DNA of 64,000 nt from Populus alba (lineage: Eukaryota > Streptophyta > Magnoliopsida > Malpighiales > Salicaceae): the NCBI RefSeq assembly GCF_005239225.2, contig NC_133295.1, forward strand, positions 2,604,001 through 2,668,000, read 5' to 3'. Under the pieces are notes generated by a model, which worked only from the letters and a program-made list of their open reading frames with translations, was not told the origin of the DNA and did no database searches. Position numbers and translations under genes: made by a program. Within the stretch, counting starts at the first letter, position 1; every line of letters begins with the position of its first letter. Below, in pieces: positions 35,051 to 45,617 of this stretch.

Positions 35051-38035
35051 GACAAGTGGAGCATGCAAAGGAGGGTGTCATTGGCTATATTGTCCCCCGA
35101 ACATCTTCAAAATGACATGTGATCGAAAGTGCTTGGTAAAACACAGATATTGCTAGAAAAGTTGATTTAAGAATGGTGATGAACTTTCAATCATGTGTTA
35201 TGGAATTCTGCATTTTGTTTTGGGCTCACATCTCATCCTTCAACGAAACATGCCTTGCTTGTCTCTTTGTTGTTTTGAAATCAACAGATGTTTAGCATTT
35301 TATTTCTGATAAAATATTTTGATCAAACTCCCACATGTGATAAAGGCTAATCAATCCTGAAGATTAAAAGTGTTTTGATTGCAGAAATGACTCGATGCTT
35401 GAAAATGACATGAGGTGACTAAACAATTTTGAACTCATACCTTTTGAAACTGAACCACACATCATATAGCTAAGTTTTAGCAGTATGCATAATGACATGT
35501 AGTGGATTCGGTAGTTATGGACTCGTGAATCATGATTCTTACAAGTCCAAATCTTTACACTGGATGGGGTCAAAATTTATCGGTTCTAACCGACCTTGCT
35601 TGAAATGAGAAAAGGCCATCTTTGATATCCCTTCACTTTCTAAAAATTATATCCTTTGCAGTCCCATTTTGAGCCTAGTGAAATATTTTTCTTTCAAAAA
35701 GAAACCCTGACTAAGATCACACCCCACATTGGGGGCAGATGAGAGATATGTTGGAGACATTGATATAATTAATGGATAAAGGGGAAGGCTTAGAACAAAA
35801 GTCCAATGATTGAGAGAGAACTAAAACAAAACACATAGACTGGGGGCATATAAGAAAGTTTTGAGGAAGGCTATAAAAAAAAAAAAAAAAAAAAAAGAAG
35901 AAGAAGAATTGAAATTGCCTTCACTTAAATACAAGTCAAAGGTAAAGGAAGGAGAACGCCTATCAAGTCTATGAAGAGCAAAAGAAATTTCAATCAAGGA
36001 AAGGCATAACAAAAGTCAATACCAGAAAAAAGACTAAGTTATAAACGTGACTTTCAGTGTCCATTATAAAGCCTCTGATGTTATCAGATGATTAAGGTTG
36101 GTTATTCATCAAGGAAAGGTGGATTTGCATTATGACTTATGTTAAGAGAAGTCTGATCTTTGAGGTTAACAAGGTTATATGTCGTTTCCTCTACAAAGAC
36201 AACAAGAGAAAGAGAGTTGATGAATAATTGATGTTGATCCTAGGTCTTTGAAACCCTCAAACACCTTTTGAGCCTTTGAAATTCCTTTCTTTCATAGCCA
36301 TGAACCATAGCCTGCATTACGTGCTTTTAAAAGCCCTTTTTAATCAAGCAAGAAATTTGAACCGATAAATGGCGCTCTCAAAACTTGAAGAGCTTTTCCA
36401 TAAGGGCCGTGACTTCATGAATTAAGCTATTGGTTATTATGCATGCTGATAAAATAAATGCTAAGAAAAGAAACAACTTTTCTTGATAAAGCCTGAGCAT
36501 CTTGTTTTTGAAATTCATAAAAATATCACCTCATCACAGACCAGCAAATGATATACCCAATATCAAGGATTCAAATTGATACAAAGAACCATGGAAAAAG
36601 CCATTTTAATCCTACAACGGGTCGATTTCTGTTTTCAAAATACAAGACAATCAAAGGACTGTGTATTTCGAATAACGTGTGTTAGGTCTTTGATCAAAAA
36701 ACTTGATTTTCAAAAGATTTTCAAAAAAGGACATCTCTGATTTCATTTCAACAAACTAGACTTTGAATAGACAGGATCTTTGAAATATGAGAGTTGATTC
36801 CAGAACAAGGAAGATTATCAAACACAGAAGAACATTGATTGAGTATGCAAAATCGTTGATAAAAATGACATTGAAGTCCTCGACACTCCTTGAAAAGTTG
36901 AGCAGCTGGGGGCAATACAGTGGACCTTAAGAAGGAAAATGAACAGTATCCAGATCAGTTGGGGGCAAAGAAAGAATCACATGATTAGTCATCAAAGTCC
37001 ATCAAAGTCATTCCTGGCACTCACAAAAGCCATTTGGTTGTAAACAGAAGAATGAGCATGTTCAGATCAACTGGGGGCAATGTCATTCCAAAATGGCCCA
37101 TGCTCTAGTGAACCCTGTCGGCAATGGAGAAACAAGGATGTACTTGAAGGACACTTTCATATCATCATCTTTTGAAACATGGCTAGCAATCGATGAAGAT
37201 ACACAGATGAATGTAATTGAATGGTGAAAAGATGCACATCACCAAGACTGGCTGGGGAACAATGCCGCGTTTGAAGGACAATCTCATATTGTCATCCTTT
37301 ACAACATGGTTGTTGACAAATGTTATCACACAACTGCATTGAATGAATGTCAGAAAGGCACCCACCTCGAAGACTGATTGTGGGACAACTTTTTCTGAAG
37401 CCAGATGAGCGCTTCACCACATGAGTATGGGTGATAGAAGTAGCATCATTGATGAGGCCGAGGCATTTCTTTTCACAATCTGATTAGAAGAGTTGAAAGG
37501 AGTCTATGAGAAGAGCACTGAGCATACAACCATAAGTCTTTGTACGGCAAGCTATGAGATGCATGATTGGATGACTGAATGAGTTCCAAGAAGGCTGATG
37601 ATAACATGTACTTGAAGAGTACTGTTTCAACTAGAGGCAAGTTCATGACTGATTAACAATTTTGATGGGTATTGGCATGATGCACACAATCAATCAGAGG
37701 ATAATTCTCAGAAGAAGCCAGGAGAAAATCCTTCATGATGAATCAAGCAGTACCACACTTGGGGGCAGGGTCAAGCTTGATGAACGATGCAAGCAGTAAT
37801 TGTCGAAGACAGCCCTAGATGGGCACTGCATTTACAGTTGAGTGGATGGCTAGCACATGAATGAGCCAATACATCGAAAGAACAAGGAAAGCATTGGAAT
37901 GCAAACAAAGGCACCCTATGAAGATGGAGCATCAAAGAGGGGGGGGACCTATATTTCAAATCAGGTAAGGATGCATGCATATCATCTAACCAAACATTTG
38001 CATATATTTTTTTGAATCGTTACAGGAAAATCCAG

Positions 38036-38410
38036 AATGAGGTCGCCAGATGGGATCTCATGTAGCTTTGGTTAAAGGGAATCGCCAGATGGGATTTCAG
38101 GTTGACCGAGTTACACATATTTTTGTTCCAGTGAATGAGGTCGCCAGATGGGATCTCATGTAGCTTTGGTTAAAGGGAATCGCCAGATGGGATTTCAGGT
38201 TAACCGAGTTACACATATTTTCGTTCCAGTTGAATGAGGTCGCCAGATGGGATCTCAGGTAAACCCAATGTGTGGGCAGGTCGCCCGTGAAAATAGACTA
38301 TTGGGAGAGTGTGGGCAGGTCGCCCGTGAAAATAGACTTGAGTGAGTACGTGTGGGTAAGTCGCCCGTGAAAATAGATCAGTGTGAGTGTGTGGGCAGGT
38401 CGCCCAAGAT
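38036..38410 (+). repeat. Tandem repeats near the LARD 3' end
   Basis: A unit of ~98 bases starting aatgaggtcgccagatggg occurs at 38036, 38134 and (partial) 38233. It is followed by four copies of a 39-41-base unit containing tgtgggcaggtcgccc, at 38271, 38310, 38351 and 38390. An apparent minus-strand frame here (38209-38502) is a by-product of the repeats. Confidence 0.9.
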
Positions 38411-38489
38411 AATGAAATCATTTTCCTGTTGTTTTCTTTACAAAGCTTACTATGCAAAATTTTGAGGAGTTTTGCTTCGTAAGCATTGT

Positions 38490-38503
38490 AAAGAGGGGGC
38501 ATC
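38490..38503 (+). other. Polypurine tract of LARD element
   Basis: aaagagggggcatc lies directly before the 3' LTR start TGTTGC. It is the expected plus-strand priming tract. Confidence 0.8.
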
Positions 38504-40719
38504 TGTTGCTACCCAATTTTTGACCCATGTTTTGATATATTTTCAAAAAATCCAAAAAATTGAGAAAAACAAAGAAAATCCAAAAAATATATTTTTTTAA
38601 TATATTTTCGACATTTTAGCATTTTCAACGTAGTCTAAAAAAGAATTTAAATTGTTAAAAGATTTTCAAACGCGTTCGACTTTTCACGCGTCATTTTTAA
38701 ATCATTGATTTTCCGCTTTTGAGTCGACGTTGATATTGCTCGTTTTCAAAAAATACAAAAAATAAGAAAAATCAAAATTTATAAAAAGAAGGAAGTTGAG
38801 GGACCAAGTTGAAAAACCTAGCAACATTTTGCCTATAAATACTGGTCTTCAACTCACATTCAAAGGGGGGGCAATTTTGACAACTTCAGAAAAAATACAA
38901 AACCTAACCCTAAACCCATTTTTTCAAGACAAGCCGCCCCCCTTCCCCTTTGGTTTGAATTTTTTTTCCTGTAGCCGCCGACCACAAACACAACCCAAAG
39001 AGAGCAGCCCCCAGCCGGTTTGAATTTTCTGCTTCCCCTTAGCAGCTAAACAAACACAGCCCCCTCCCCGGTTTGAATGATTCTCCAATCCCCAGCCGTT
39101 CCTTCATCCCTCTCTTCCTCCGGTTTCCCCAGCCAATCGCCGATCTGCTCTCCATTCGACCCCCAGCGGCGGCAGCAGCAGCGGCGGCGTCCATCTCTGC
39201 TCTCACTCTTCTCAGCCGACAACATAGACGCCTCCACCACCAGCAGCCCCTCTTCCCTTCTCAATAGCAGCGCCTCCCAACTCTGTTCCCAATTCCCAGC
39301 CAACGAAAGCCAAAAAGAAAGCCATAGCCGATCCCCCATCACCAGATTTTTTTTCTTCTTCTCAGCCACTTCACAGCCCCCCTCCCCCCATCGGACTTTT
39401 GATTTTTTTTCTTCCCCTTGGTTCTGATTTTTTCAGACCACGCAGCCATCCCATTTCTTCTTCTCCTCCCCACATCTCCCAACGCCAGCTCTCCTCTCAC
39501 CGGTCACCAGAACTCATCTTCAGCAACCAGATCGGCCTCCAGCAGCGCCGTCTGCACCCGAAGCAGAGGAGAAGAGGAAACCCAGCGCCCACCGCGGCGC
39601 AACCAGCAGCTCCGGCACCACCGAGGCCACCGCCAGTAACCCACCAAGCAGCAGCAAGGCCAGCCACCGCTGTTCCTTTTCCCCAGCAGTGTCGTTCCCC
39701 CTTTGCAACCGCCGTCCTCCAACCGCAGCAGCTCCTCCCCACGGACCCGATCTGCTCACAACCGAGGAAACATCTCCACCGCAGCTGCTCCCCGTGCCCA
39801 GGAAACACTTCTTTCTCTTCCACACCGAAGTCTTCAAGCACTGGCAGATCCGCCAGCTGAAGAAGAAAGAAGACCGGGACAGACGCCACAAAGGAGAAAG
39901 ATAACCGGAAATAATAGATCTAAGAAACAAAACCAAGTAAAATCAACTGGCTTGTGTTGTTTTCTCCTTTTGCAGGTGACGAGGGTCATCACCACCGGTA
40001 GAAAAGTGAAGAGGGGAAGGGGTCGATCCAGCTCCCCCATGTTTCTGGTTTCTTCCCGCGGCGGCGCGTGAATCCACGCGCCGCCAGTGACGGTGGCGCG
40101 TGGGAAGACGCGCCACCACTGTTCCTACTGTTCCTGAAGGGTTTCCCAGCACTGTTATGGATTGTTTAGGGACTGTTTTGTAATTTTAATGTGTTTTAAT
40201 GTAATTTGTTAGTTTTGATTTTTTGTAATTGATATCTTGTAAATATGGATGTAAAAGAAAAGAAAAGAAAAAAAAAAGAAACAAAAATAGTGGAAGTGTA
40301 TGTTTGGGTGTTTGTATTTTGTTTCATTTATTTATATATATTTTTTAATGATAACATTGCAAATATATTAAAGAAGAATTTAATATTTTGATCGGATCTC
40401 GGTTAAGAATTATTAACTTATACGTAAGTGATATTTCTAATTTCCGATGAAAAGACAATTATTAAAACTTCTTTAACACATCAAATTCGCGAAGCAGCTT
40501 ACCTCAGGTAGGGTGTGTTAGGGGTGCTAATACCTTCCCTAACCACAACCAGTCCCGTACCTGCGAATCTCTGACAAGACCAGTACACCCGGTTTCCTAG
40601 TAGCCCGAAATCAATTACTAGGTGGCGACTCCAACGAACCAAATTCAAGCAAACTACAAACAAACGAGAAAGATCGCCAGCCGATGCCGCGCGCTGAGAT
40701 TTTTTTTCGGGGTGCGACA
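38504..40719 (+). repeat. 3' LTR of LARD element
   Basis: 2,216 bp, nearly identical to the 5' LTR, and followed by ATTTA. Open frames inside it (for example the Pro/Gln/Ser-rich one at 39399-39860) appear twice only because the LTR does. Confidence 0.95.
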
Positions 40720-40724
40720 ATTTA

Positions 40725-42174
40725 AATCATGTGAATTTCGAGCTGAAAAATCTATTTATGTTTAAAGAGTTTTGAAAAAAACTTATCAGATTCTTTTTTA
40801 TATGGGTTGGATAAAACAATGGGCTAGCTAAAAAAACTAATTCTTAATAGACCACATATCCAAGTTCAAATTTAAATTGGCAAAAAATAATCTTTTGTGA
40901 CTTAAAAAATTATTTTACAATGAATCCAAATCCACAATCAAGCTTGAGCCTGAAGTTAGGCCGAGCCGACGTGCACGCACTTGTGGATTTAAGCTCAAAA
41001 CCTATTTTTCCCAGGACTTCTCTCGTCTAAGACTTGGGTGCTCTTTAGGTCTAATTTTAACTTTTCTACTATTCACTTTATAAACACTTAGAAAGTTTTT
41101 TTTTTTCTATAGGGGGGATAAAGTGATTTTAAAGGGTTTTAGATTTCATCAAAACATGTTAACCAAGAATTATTTGAGATCAATTTTCTCATTCACTCAT
41201 AATTTATTTAAATTATGTTAATGTTTTATATTAAAAAAACTATATTGAAAATTAAATTTAATAAAATTTTTAAAAAAGTAAGTGGATATATTATATTTTT
41301 AATTTGACTTTAAATGTACATTAACCATGTTTTTAATTAAATTTTCAACAGTTAAAACATGTCATATCATTAAATAATTAAAAACAATGTCACCTCCTTA
41401 AAAAATATCTCTCTCTCTCTAGCTTGGTTCCTTCCTCTTCACCTTTCTTGTTTCAACGAACTCTCTCTATTTATGTAAAAATGGTATTGGTGTTTTTATT
41501 TGATTTACAAACCATAGAGAGAAGAAATAGTTATCAATGAATTAGAATTAGGTACAGTACTTTGACCAAGAAAAATGAGTTTTTATTAGTTTATAATTTT
41601 GTTTCGGTGTAAAGAATGAAAAACCAAGTTTGAAATTGAAGGAGTAAATTAGGAGTTAGATCTGCATGGGTACAGGGAGAGTTACAATTGAAACATTTTT
41701 TCTGCTTTGGTTTTTTTGTTAAGTTTTTAAATATTTTAATGAAACACAATTAAATAGCATGATAATTTGTTTTGGTGAGATTCAAAGTCCAATTGACATA
41801 AAGAAAGTTTGTGTTGTTTTTCCTCTCGTTTTTCAATCTTGTTTCTTTTTTGAAAGAGATGGAGAGAAGAGTCGGTTGAAAAGGAGTATGATTTTTTTAT
41901 TAATAACATGACATTGTTTTTAATTATCTAACAATGCTATACCTTTTTTATTAAGACGAAACTGTAATTTTAGAATTTTACTAGTTACAACATAAATACC
42001 ATAAAATTTTCTCTATTTCATAAACCCTAATCTTAAAGATATTATAATTTGAATGAGATATAGTGCTTTCAGACATGGATATAAAAAAATTATGAAATAT
42101 TTTTCAGTAGGTGAAAGGTCAACTGCTGCTATACCCATTTCCTTTTTTCTTTGTTTTTTTTCTTTGATAATTAT
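40725..42174. other. Unassigned AT-rich DNA
   Basis: No gene or clear repeat is seen. A CT-rich run (tctctctctctagc) lies near 41410. Confidence 0.45.
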
Positions 42175-42330
42175 AGGTGTCCGAGTCAGCTTGCGCACAC
42201 CTCGATTAATTCCTCAAGACCTTAAAATTAACGACCATATAAATTTTCAGTGGCCTTTAAATTTGTAACACTCAAAATTATAATTTCTGGAAAATAAATT
42301 TAGAATTTGACTAATTAAACTACACCCCAC
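42175..42330 (+). repeat. SINE-like repeat, diverged copy
   Basis: ggtgtccgagtcagcttgcg followed by cacctcgattaatt and cagtggcctttaaat matches the copies at 15383 and 19668. It lies just upstream of the DUF247 gene 2 promoter. Confidence 0.45.
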
Positions 42331-42392
42331 AGAGTTATTACATCCATTTTCTTAATTAATAAATAAAGAGTGAATTAAACTTGAATATTGCC

Positions 42393-42400
42393 TATAAATA
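42393..42400 (+). promoter_or_regulatory. TATA box of DUF247 gene 2
   Basis: TATAAATA sits about 385 bases before the start codon. A leader without ATG codons follows (about 42425-42533), then a likely leader intron, 42534-42764 (gacgaag|gtaccc to attacag). Confidence 0.6.
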
Positions 42401-42779
42401 AAGGGGATATAACGAGAGTGAAGAGACAGGAGAACTCATACCTACTTGTACTGAGGAGTACAAGAGAGACAAAGGTCGAGGGTGAATTAGTATAGCATCC
42501 AGGAAATCAAGTGCCTCCGCTTTTCAGACGAAGGTACCCAGGTTCTTTGCGTACTAGCTAGTTTAGTTTCGTTACTGTTCATGTTCCTTAATTTGTTCCA
42601 TTCGTTTTCTTCCTAAGACAAAGAATAATTTCATGTATGATTATATAAGTTGCCATGAGATTTTTTTAGATCGAACCCCAAGTACGGCAATACTGATTAT
42701 TAACTTGCTTGTAATTTATTTTAGTACCTTTTCCTTCTGCTGCTTAATTTGAAGTTAATTACAGTTGCTTATTTGTCAC

Positions 42780-44324
42780 ATGATCAGAAAACTCCAACAA
42801 ATGGGAGAAAACGATCGATTAAAAATCTCTTCAATTCCAATTGAAAAGCTGCGCCAAGATATTTTAATTATTATTCGAGATGACTCGGAGACTAGCTTTC
42901 GGTCTGAGCAGTGTATCTATGAAGTTCCTTCAGCACTTCGTGATCGAAAGGAAGATGCCTACACTCCTCGAGTAATCTCTATAGGCCCTGTTCATCATTT
43001 TAGCGAAAAATTGGTGGCCATGGAAATTCAGAAACGGAGATATCTGAAAGAATTTTGTAGACTGAGAGTGGAAAGGGAGCAAGAAGAACTTTTGGGAACA
43101 CTTTTGAGAACCATTTCAGGTCAAGAAGACCACATACGCCGTTGCTATGCAGCTGATTCCTCGAAGCTTTTGAGAACCATTTCAGGTCAAGAAGACCACA
43201 TATGCCGTTGCTATGCAGCTGATTCCTCGAAGCTTTTGAGAACCATTTCAGGTCAAGAAGACCAAATATGCCGTTGCTATGCAGCTGATTCCTCGAAGCT
43301 TTTGAGAACCATTTCAGGTCAAGAAGACCACATATGCCGTTGCTATGCAGCTGATTCCTCGAAGCTTACCGGCGATCAGTTTGTGAAGATGGTTCTGTTA
43401 GATGCTGTGTTCATCTTCGAGCTCTTCTTGAGGAATGAAGAATACCTGGGTGATAACAGCAAATATCAAGACGATTTTATAATATGTCAACCCTGGTTGA
43501 GAGCTGCGATTCGACGAGACTTGATATTGCTTGAAAATCAGCTGCCATTCTCTACTCTCAATGATTTATATGATTGTGCAATGAGCAATACCGATTGCAA
43601 ATCTTTCGTAGACCTTTCCTGCCGGTACTTTGATAAGTACAAAAAGAATTCCAGGCCCGGCGAAAAAATATTACATTTCACAGATTTGGTGAGATGTTTT
43701 CTATCATTCAAGCACCCGGATTTAAAAAGTGATCAGAAGGCAGAACCCATAAAAACTCTTTACAGCGCAACAATGCTGCATCAGGCAGGAATTAAGTTCA
43801 AGCCATTGCCGAATGTATCCCTGCTTGACATTAGAGCCTGGAAACCTCTCTCAAAAGTTCAGACATTGCTTTCAGATAAGAAAGGTAAGTTACTTATGCC
43901 TTCCCTTGAAATCGACAACAATACCGAATGTCTCCTCCGAAACCTCATCGCGTTGGAGCAGCTACATTATCCAGGAGAAGAGTACATTTGCCGTTATGTT
44001 AAGCTACTAGATTTTCTCGTGGATCTTGAAAACGATGTGGATTTGCTCATCGAAAATAAAGTTATTGTCAGCAAGCTGGGTGACAGTAAAGCCGTGGCGG
44101 AGCTTATCAACGGACTTTGTCGGGAAATGGTAGAAGTTTCTTCCACTTTCGACCCTCTGTCCAAACTGCTGAATGATTACTATGACAGCTCCTGGAATAA
44201 AAACAAGGCGTACTTGGTAAGTGTTTACTTCAAAAATATTTGGACAGGAACTGGAACTGTTGTTGGATCTCTCATCCTGTTCGTCACCGTGACACGGTTT
44301 ATCCTATACCTTCTGCGTTATTAG
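42780..44324 (+). CDS. DUF247 (UPF0481) protein, gene 2, with 4x22-residue internal repeat
   Basis: A single coding exon of 514 residues; the ATG at 42801 is an alternative start (507 residues). DUF247 motifs in order: CIYEVPSALRDR, YTPRVISIGPVHH, DAVFIFELFLRNEEY, QPWL, RDLILLENQLPFSTL, ILHFTDLVRCFLSF, FKPLPNVSLLDIRAW, ECLLRNLIALEQL. A C-terminal hydrophobic helix (TGTVVGSLILFVTV) is the usual anchor. Residues 108-195 are four near-identical copies of a 22-residue unit (LLRTISGQEDHIRRCYAADS...), where gene 1 and ordinary members have one. The DNA copies are 66 bp each (43101-43364) and differ at two or three sites, so the expansion is recent and in frame. The family has no established biochemical function. 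Confidence 0.93.
   Translation: MIRKLQQMGENDRLKISSIPIEKLRQDILIIIRDDSETSFRSEQCIYEVPSALRDRKEDAYTPRVISIGPVHHFSEKLVAMEIQKRRYLKEFCRLRVEREQEELLGTLLRTISGQEDHIRRCYAADSSKLLRTISGQEDHICRCYAADSSKLLRTISGQEDQICRCYAADSSKLLRTISGQEDHICRCYAADSSKLTGDQFVKMVLLDAVFIFELFLRNEEYLGDNSKYQDDFIICQPWLRAAIRRDLILLENQLPFSTLNDLYDCAMSNTDCKSFVDLSCRYFDKYKKNSRPGEKILHFTDLVRCFLSFKHPDLKSDQKAEPIKTLYSATMLHQAGIKFKPLPNVSLLDIRAWKPLSKVQTLLSDKKGKLLMPSLEIDNNTECLLRNLIALEQLHYPGEEYICRYVKLLDFLVDLENDVDLLIENKVIVSKLGDSKAVAELINGLCREMVEVSSTFDPLSKLLNDYYDSSWNKNKAYLVSVYFKNIWTGTGTVVGSLILFVTVTRFILYLLRY
43101..43364 (+). repeat. In-frame 66-bp tandem repeat, four copies
   Basis: Units start at 43101, 43167, 43233 and 43299. They differ only at the His/Gln codon (cac or caa) and the Arg/Cys codon (cgc or tgc). 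Confidence 0.97.
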
Positions 44325-44735
44325 GTCACTACGTTTTCTGGAAAAAGGGTGGTTAATTTGAAGTCTGTAACATAGTTTATCTCTTCTGTTAATCGTATGT
44401 AGATTTTGTTTTTCGTTTGATGTTATGAAGTTTCGTCATTCGTGCTGTAATTCTTGTACTCCATTGTTAATCAATGATTATGGTTTGCATCAAAAGTCTA
44501 CAGCTTGACTTGTTAAGAATTTTACCCTCTGTTTTTTTTAAAGTATAGAGAATGTTTAGCCCCTTGAATTTGACGATCATACAATACCTAAAAACTTTAT
44601 GTCTGACAGCATGCAAGGCCTAAGCGATCTAGGACAAAAGACAAGCCGGGCAAAGTCGCTAGATCCAATAGATTTGGATCCGATAGCAAGCTACTTGAGT
44701 CTAGCGTTTTTTTTTAAGTTTTTATGCGTTAACTA

Positions 44736-44794
<59 letters not shown>

Positions 44795-45617
44795 TTTTTT
44801 TATTTCAAAAACGCTTTAAATTTTTTTTAAAAAAAATGATGATTTATTTTGGTAATGAGTCAATTGCTTGCTTAATTCCACAGGAGTGATGATTCCCGTG
44901 AGTCAATTGCACGATTTATTTTAGATTCAGTGACTAATGAGTGAATTGTTTGCTTAATTCTAATTTTGGTAATGTTGTCATTGGGTTGTTACGTGTCTTT
45001 TCTTTATGTATTATTGCTTAACTTGCTTGTAACATTTTCTAGAAATATAAATGACAAGCACTAGCACCATATATTGTTATATATATCAGTTGTGAATTAC
45101 TGAATTCTATACATATCCAGAGAAAAAGCTGCAAGAGGTTTGCAGATGTTGTTCTTCATTTGTGATAGTTTGTAAACATGTTATACCTAAGTAGCAGAAC
45201 ATTTTTTGAATTACTTCGGACAAACAATTGAATCCATTTATGATTTTTTCTTAACATATAGATGATTGTTACCCAAACTTAACATGAGTGGGTTTATTCC
45301 AAGTATCTTTTGTTTACTACTATGTATTGCAAAATATATCATAGGCTTTTTTTCTTGCTTTTGCATTAACTAGCAGAATAGTAGGTAAGACAATCTTAGG
45401 CTATTTCTACATGTATTGCATCTGCATGTTTGCAAATGTATCATAGGTTTTTTTCTTGATTTTGCATTAATTAGCAGAATAATAGGCAAGGCAATCTTAG
45501 GTTATTTCCGTATGTATTGCATGTATTGCAAAATGTATCATATGCTATTTGCAAAATGTATCTACATAGCTAAAAATAATTTTTTGATTGATGTTGTTAT
45601 TGGTTTCTTAATTTTAG
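44325..45617. other. Intergenic DNA between DUF247 gene 2 and hAT
   Basis: It contains the gene 2 3' UTR and an (AT)n microsatellite (about 44736-44791). A direct repeat of ~102 bases is shown by ataggcttttttt at 45341 and ataggtttttttc at 45443. The hAT left terminus should be here but I could not find one matching the right end. Confidence 0.5.

Larger units (their letters stand above)
32631..38489 (+). other. LARD internal region, non-coding
   Basis: About 5.9 kb without retroviral-type domains in any frame. It holds a 173-bp tandem triplet (34534-35050), a poly-A tract followed by AAG repeats (about 35876-35910), six TGGGGGCA words, and tandem repeats at 38036-38400. Short open frames (for example 33771-34013) show no known motif. 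Confidence 0.8.
30389..40719 (+). mobile_element. Non-autonomous LTR retrotransposon (LARD-like, Tat/Ogre-type signals)
   Basis: This is a complete 10,331-bp element. Two long LTRs (TGTTGC...GCGACA) are flanked by the 5-base target duplication ATTTA (30384-30388 and 40720-40724). Right after the 5' LTR is TGGCGACTCCACTGGGGA (32613-32630), a primer site of the tRNA-Arg type used by Tat/Ogre elements. Just before the 3' LTR is a purine tract (aaagagggggc). The 5.9-kb interior has no gag, protease, RT, RNase H or integrase frame, only tandem repeats and purine-tract-like words. It must therefore be moved in trans by an autonomous relative. The near-identity of the LTRs points to recent insertion. 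The lineage is inferred from the primer site and tract, since no pol is present. Confidence 0.93.

Noticed and set aside
38036..38410. Short regular repeats resembling a CRISPR array
   Set aside because: The units are tandem without unique spacers, and the genome is eukaryotic.
38209..38502. Minus-strand repetitive open frame
   Set aside because: It is a by-product of the 39-41-base tandem repeats near the LARD 3' end.
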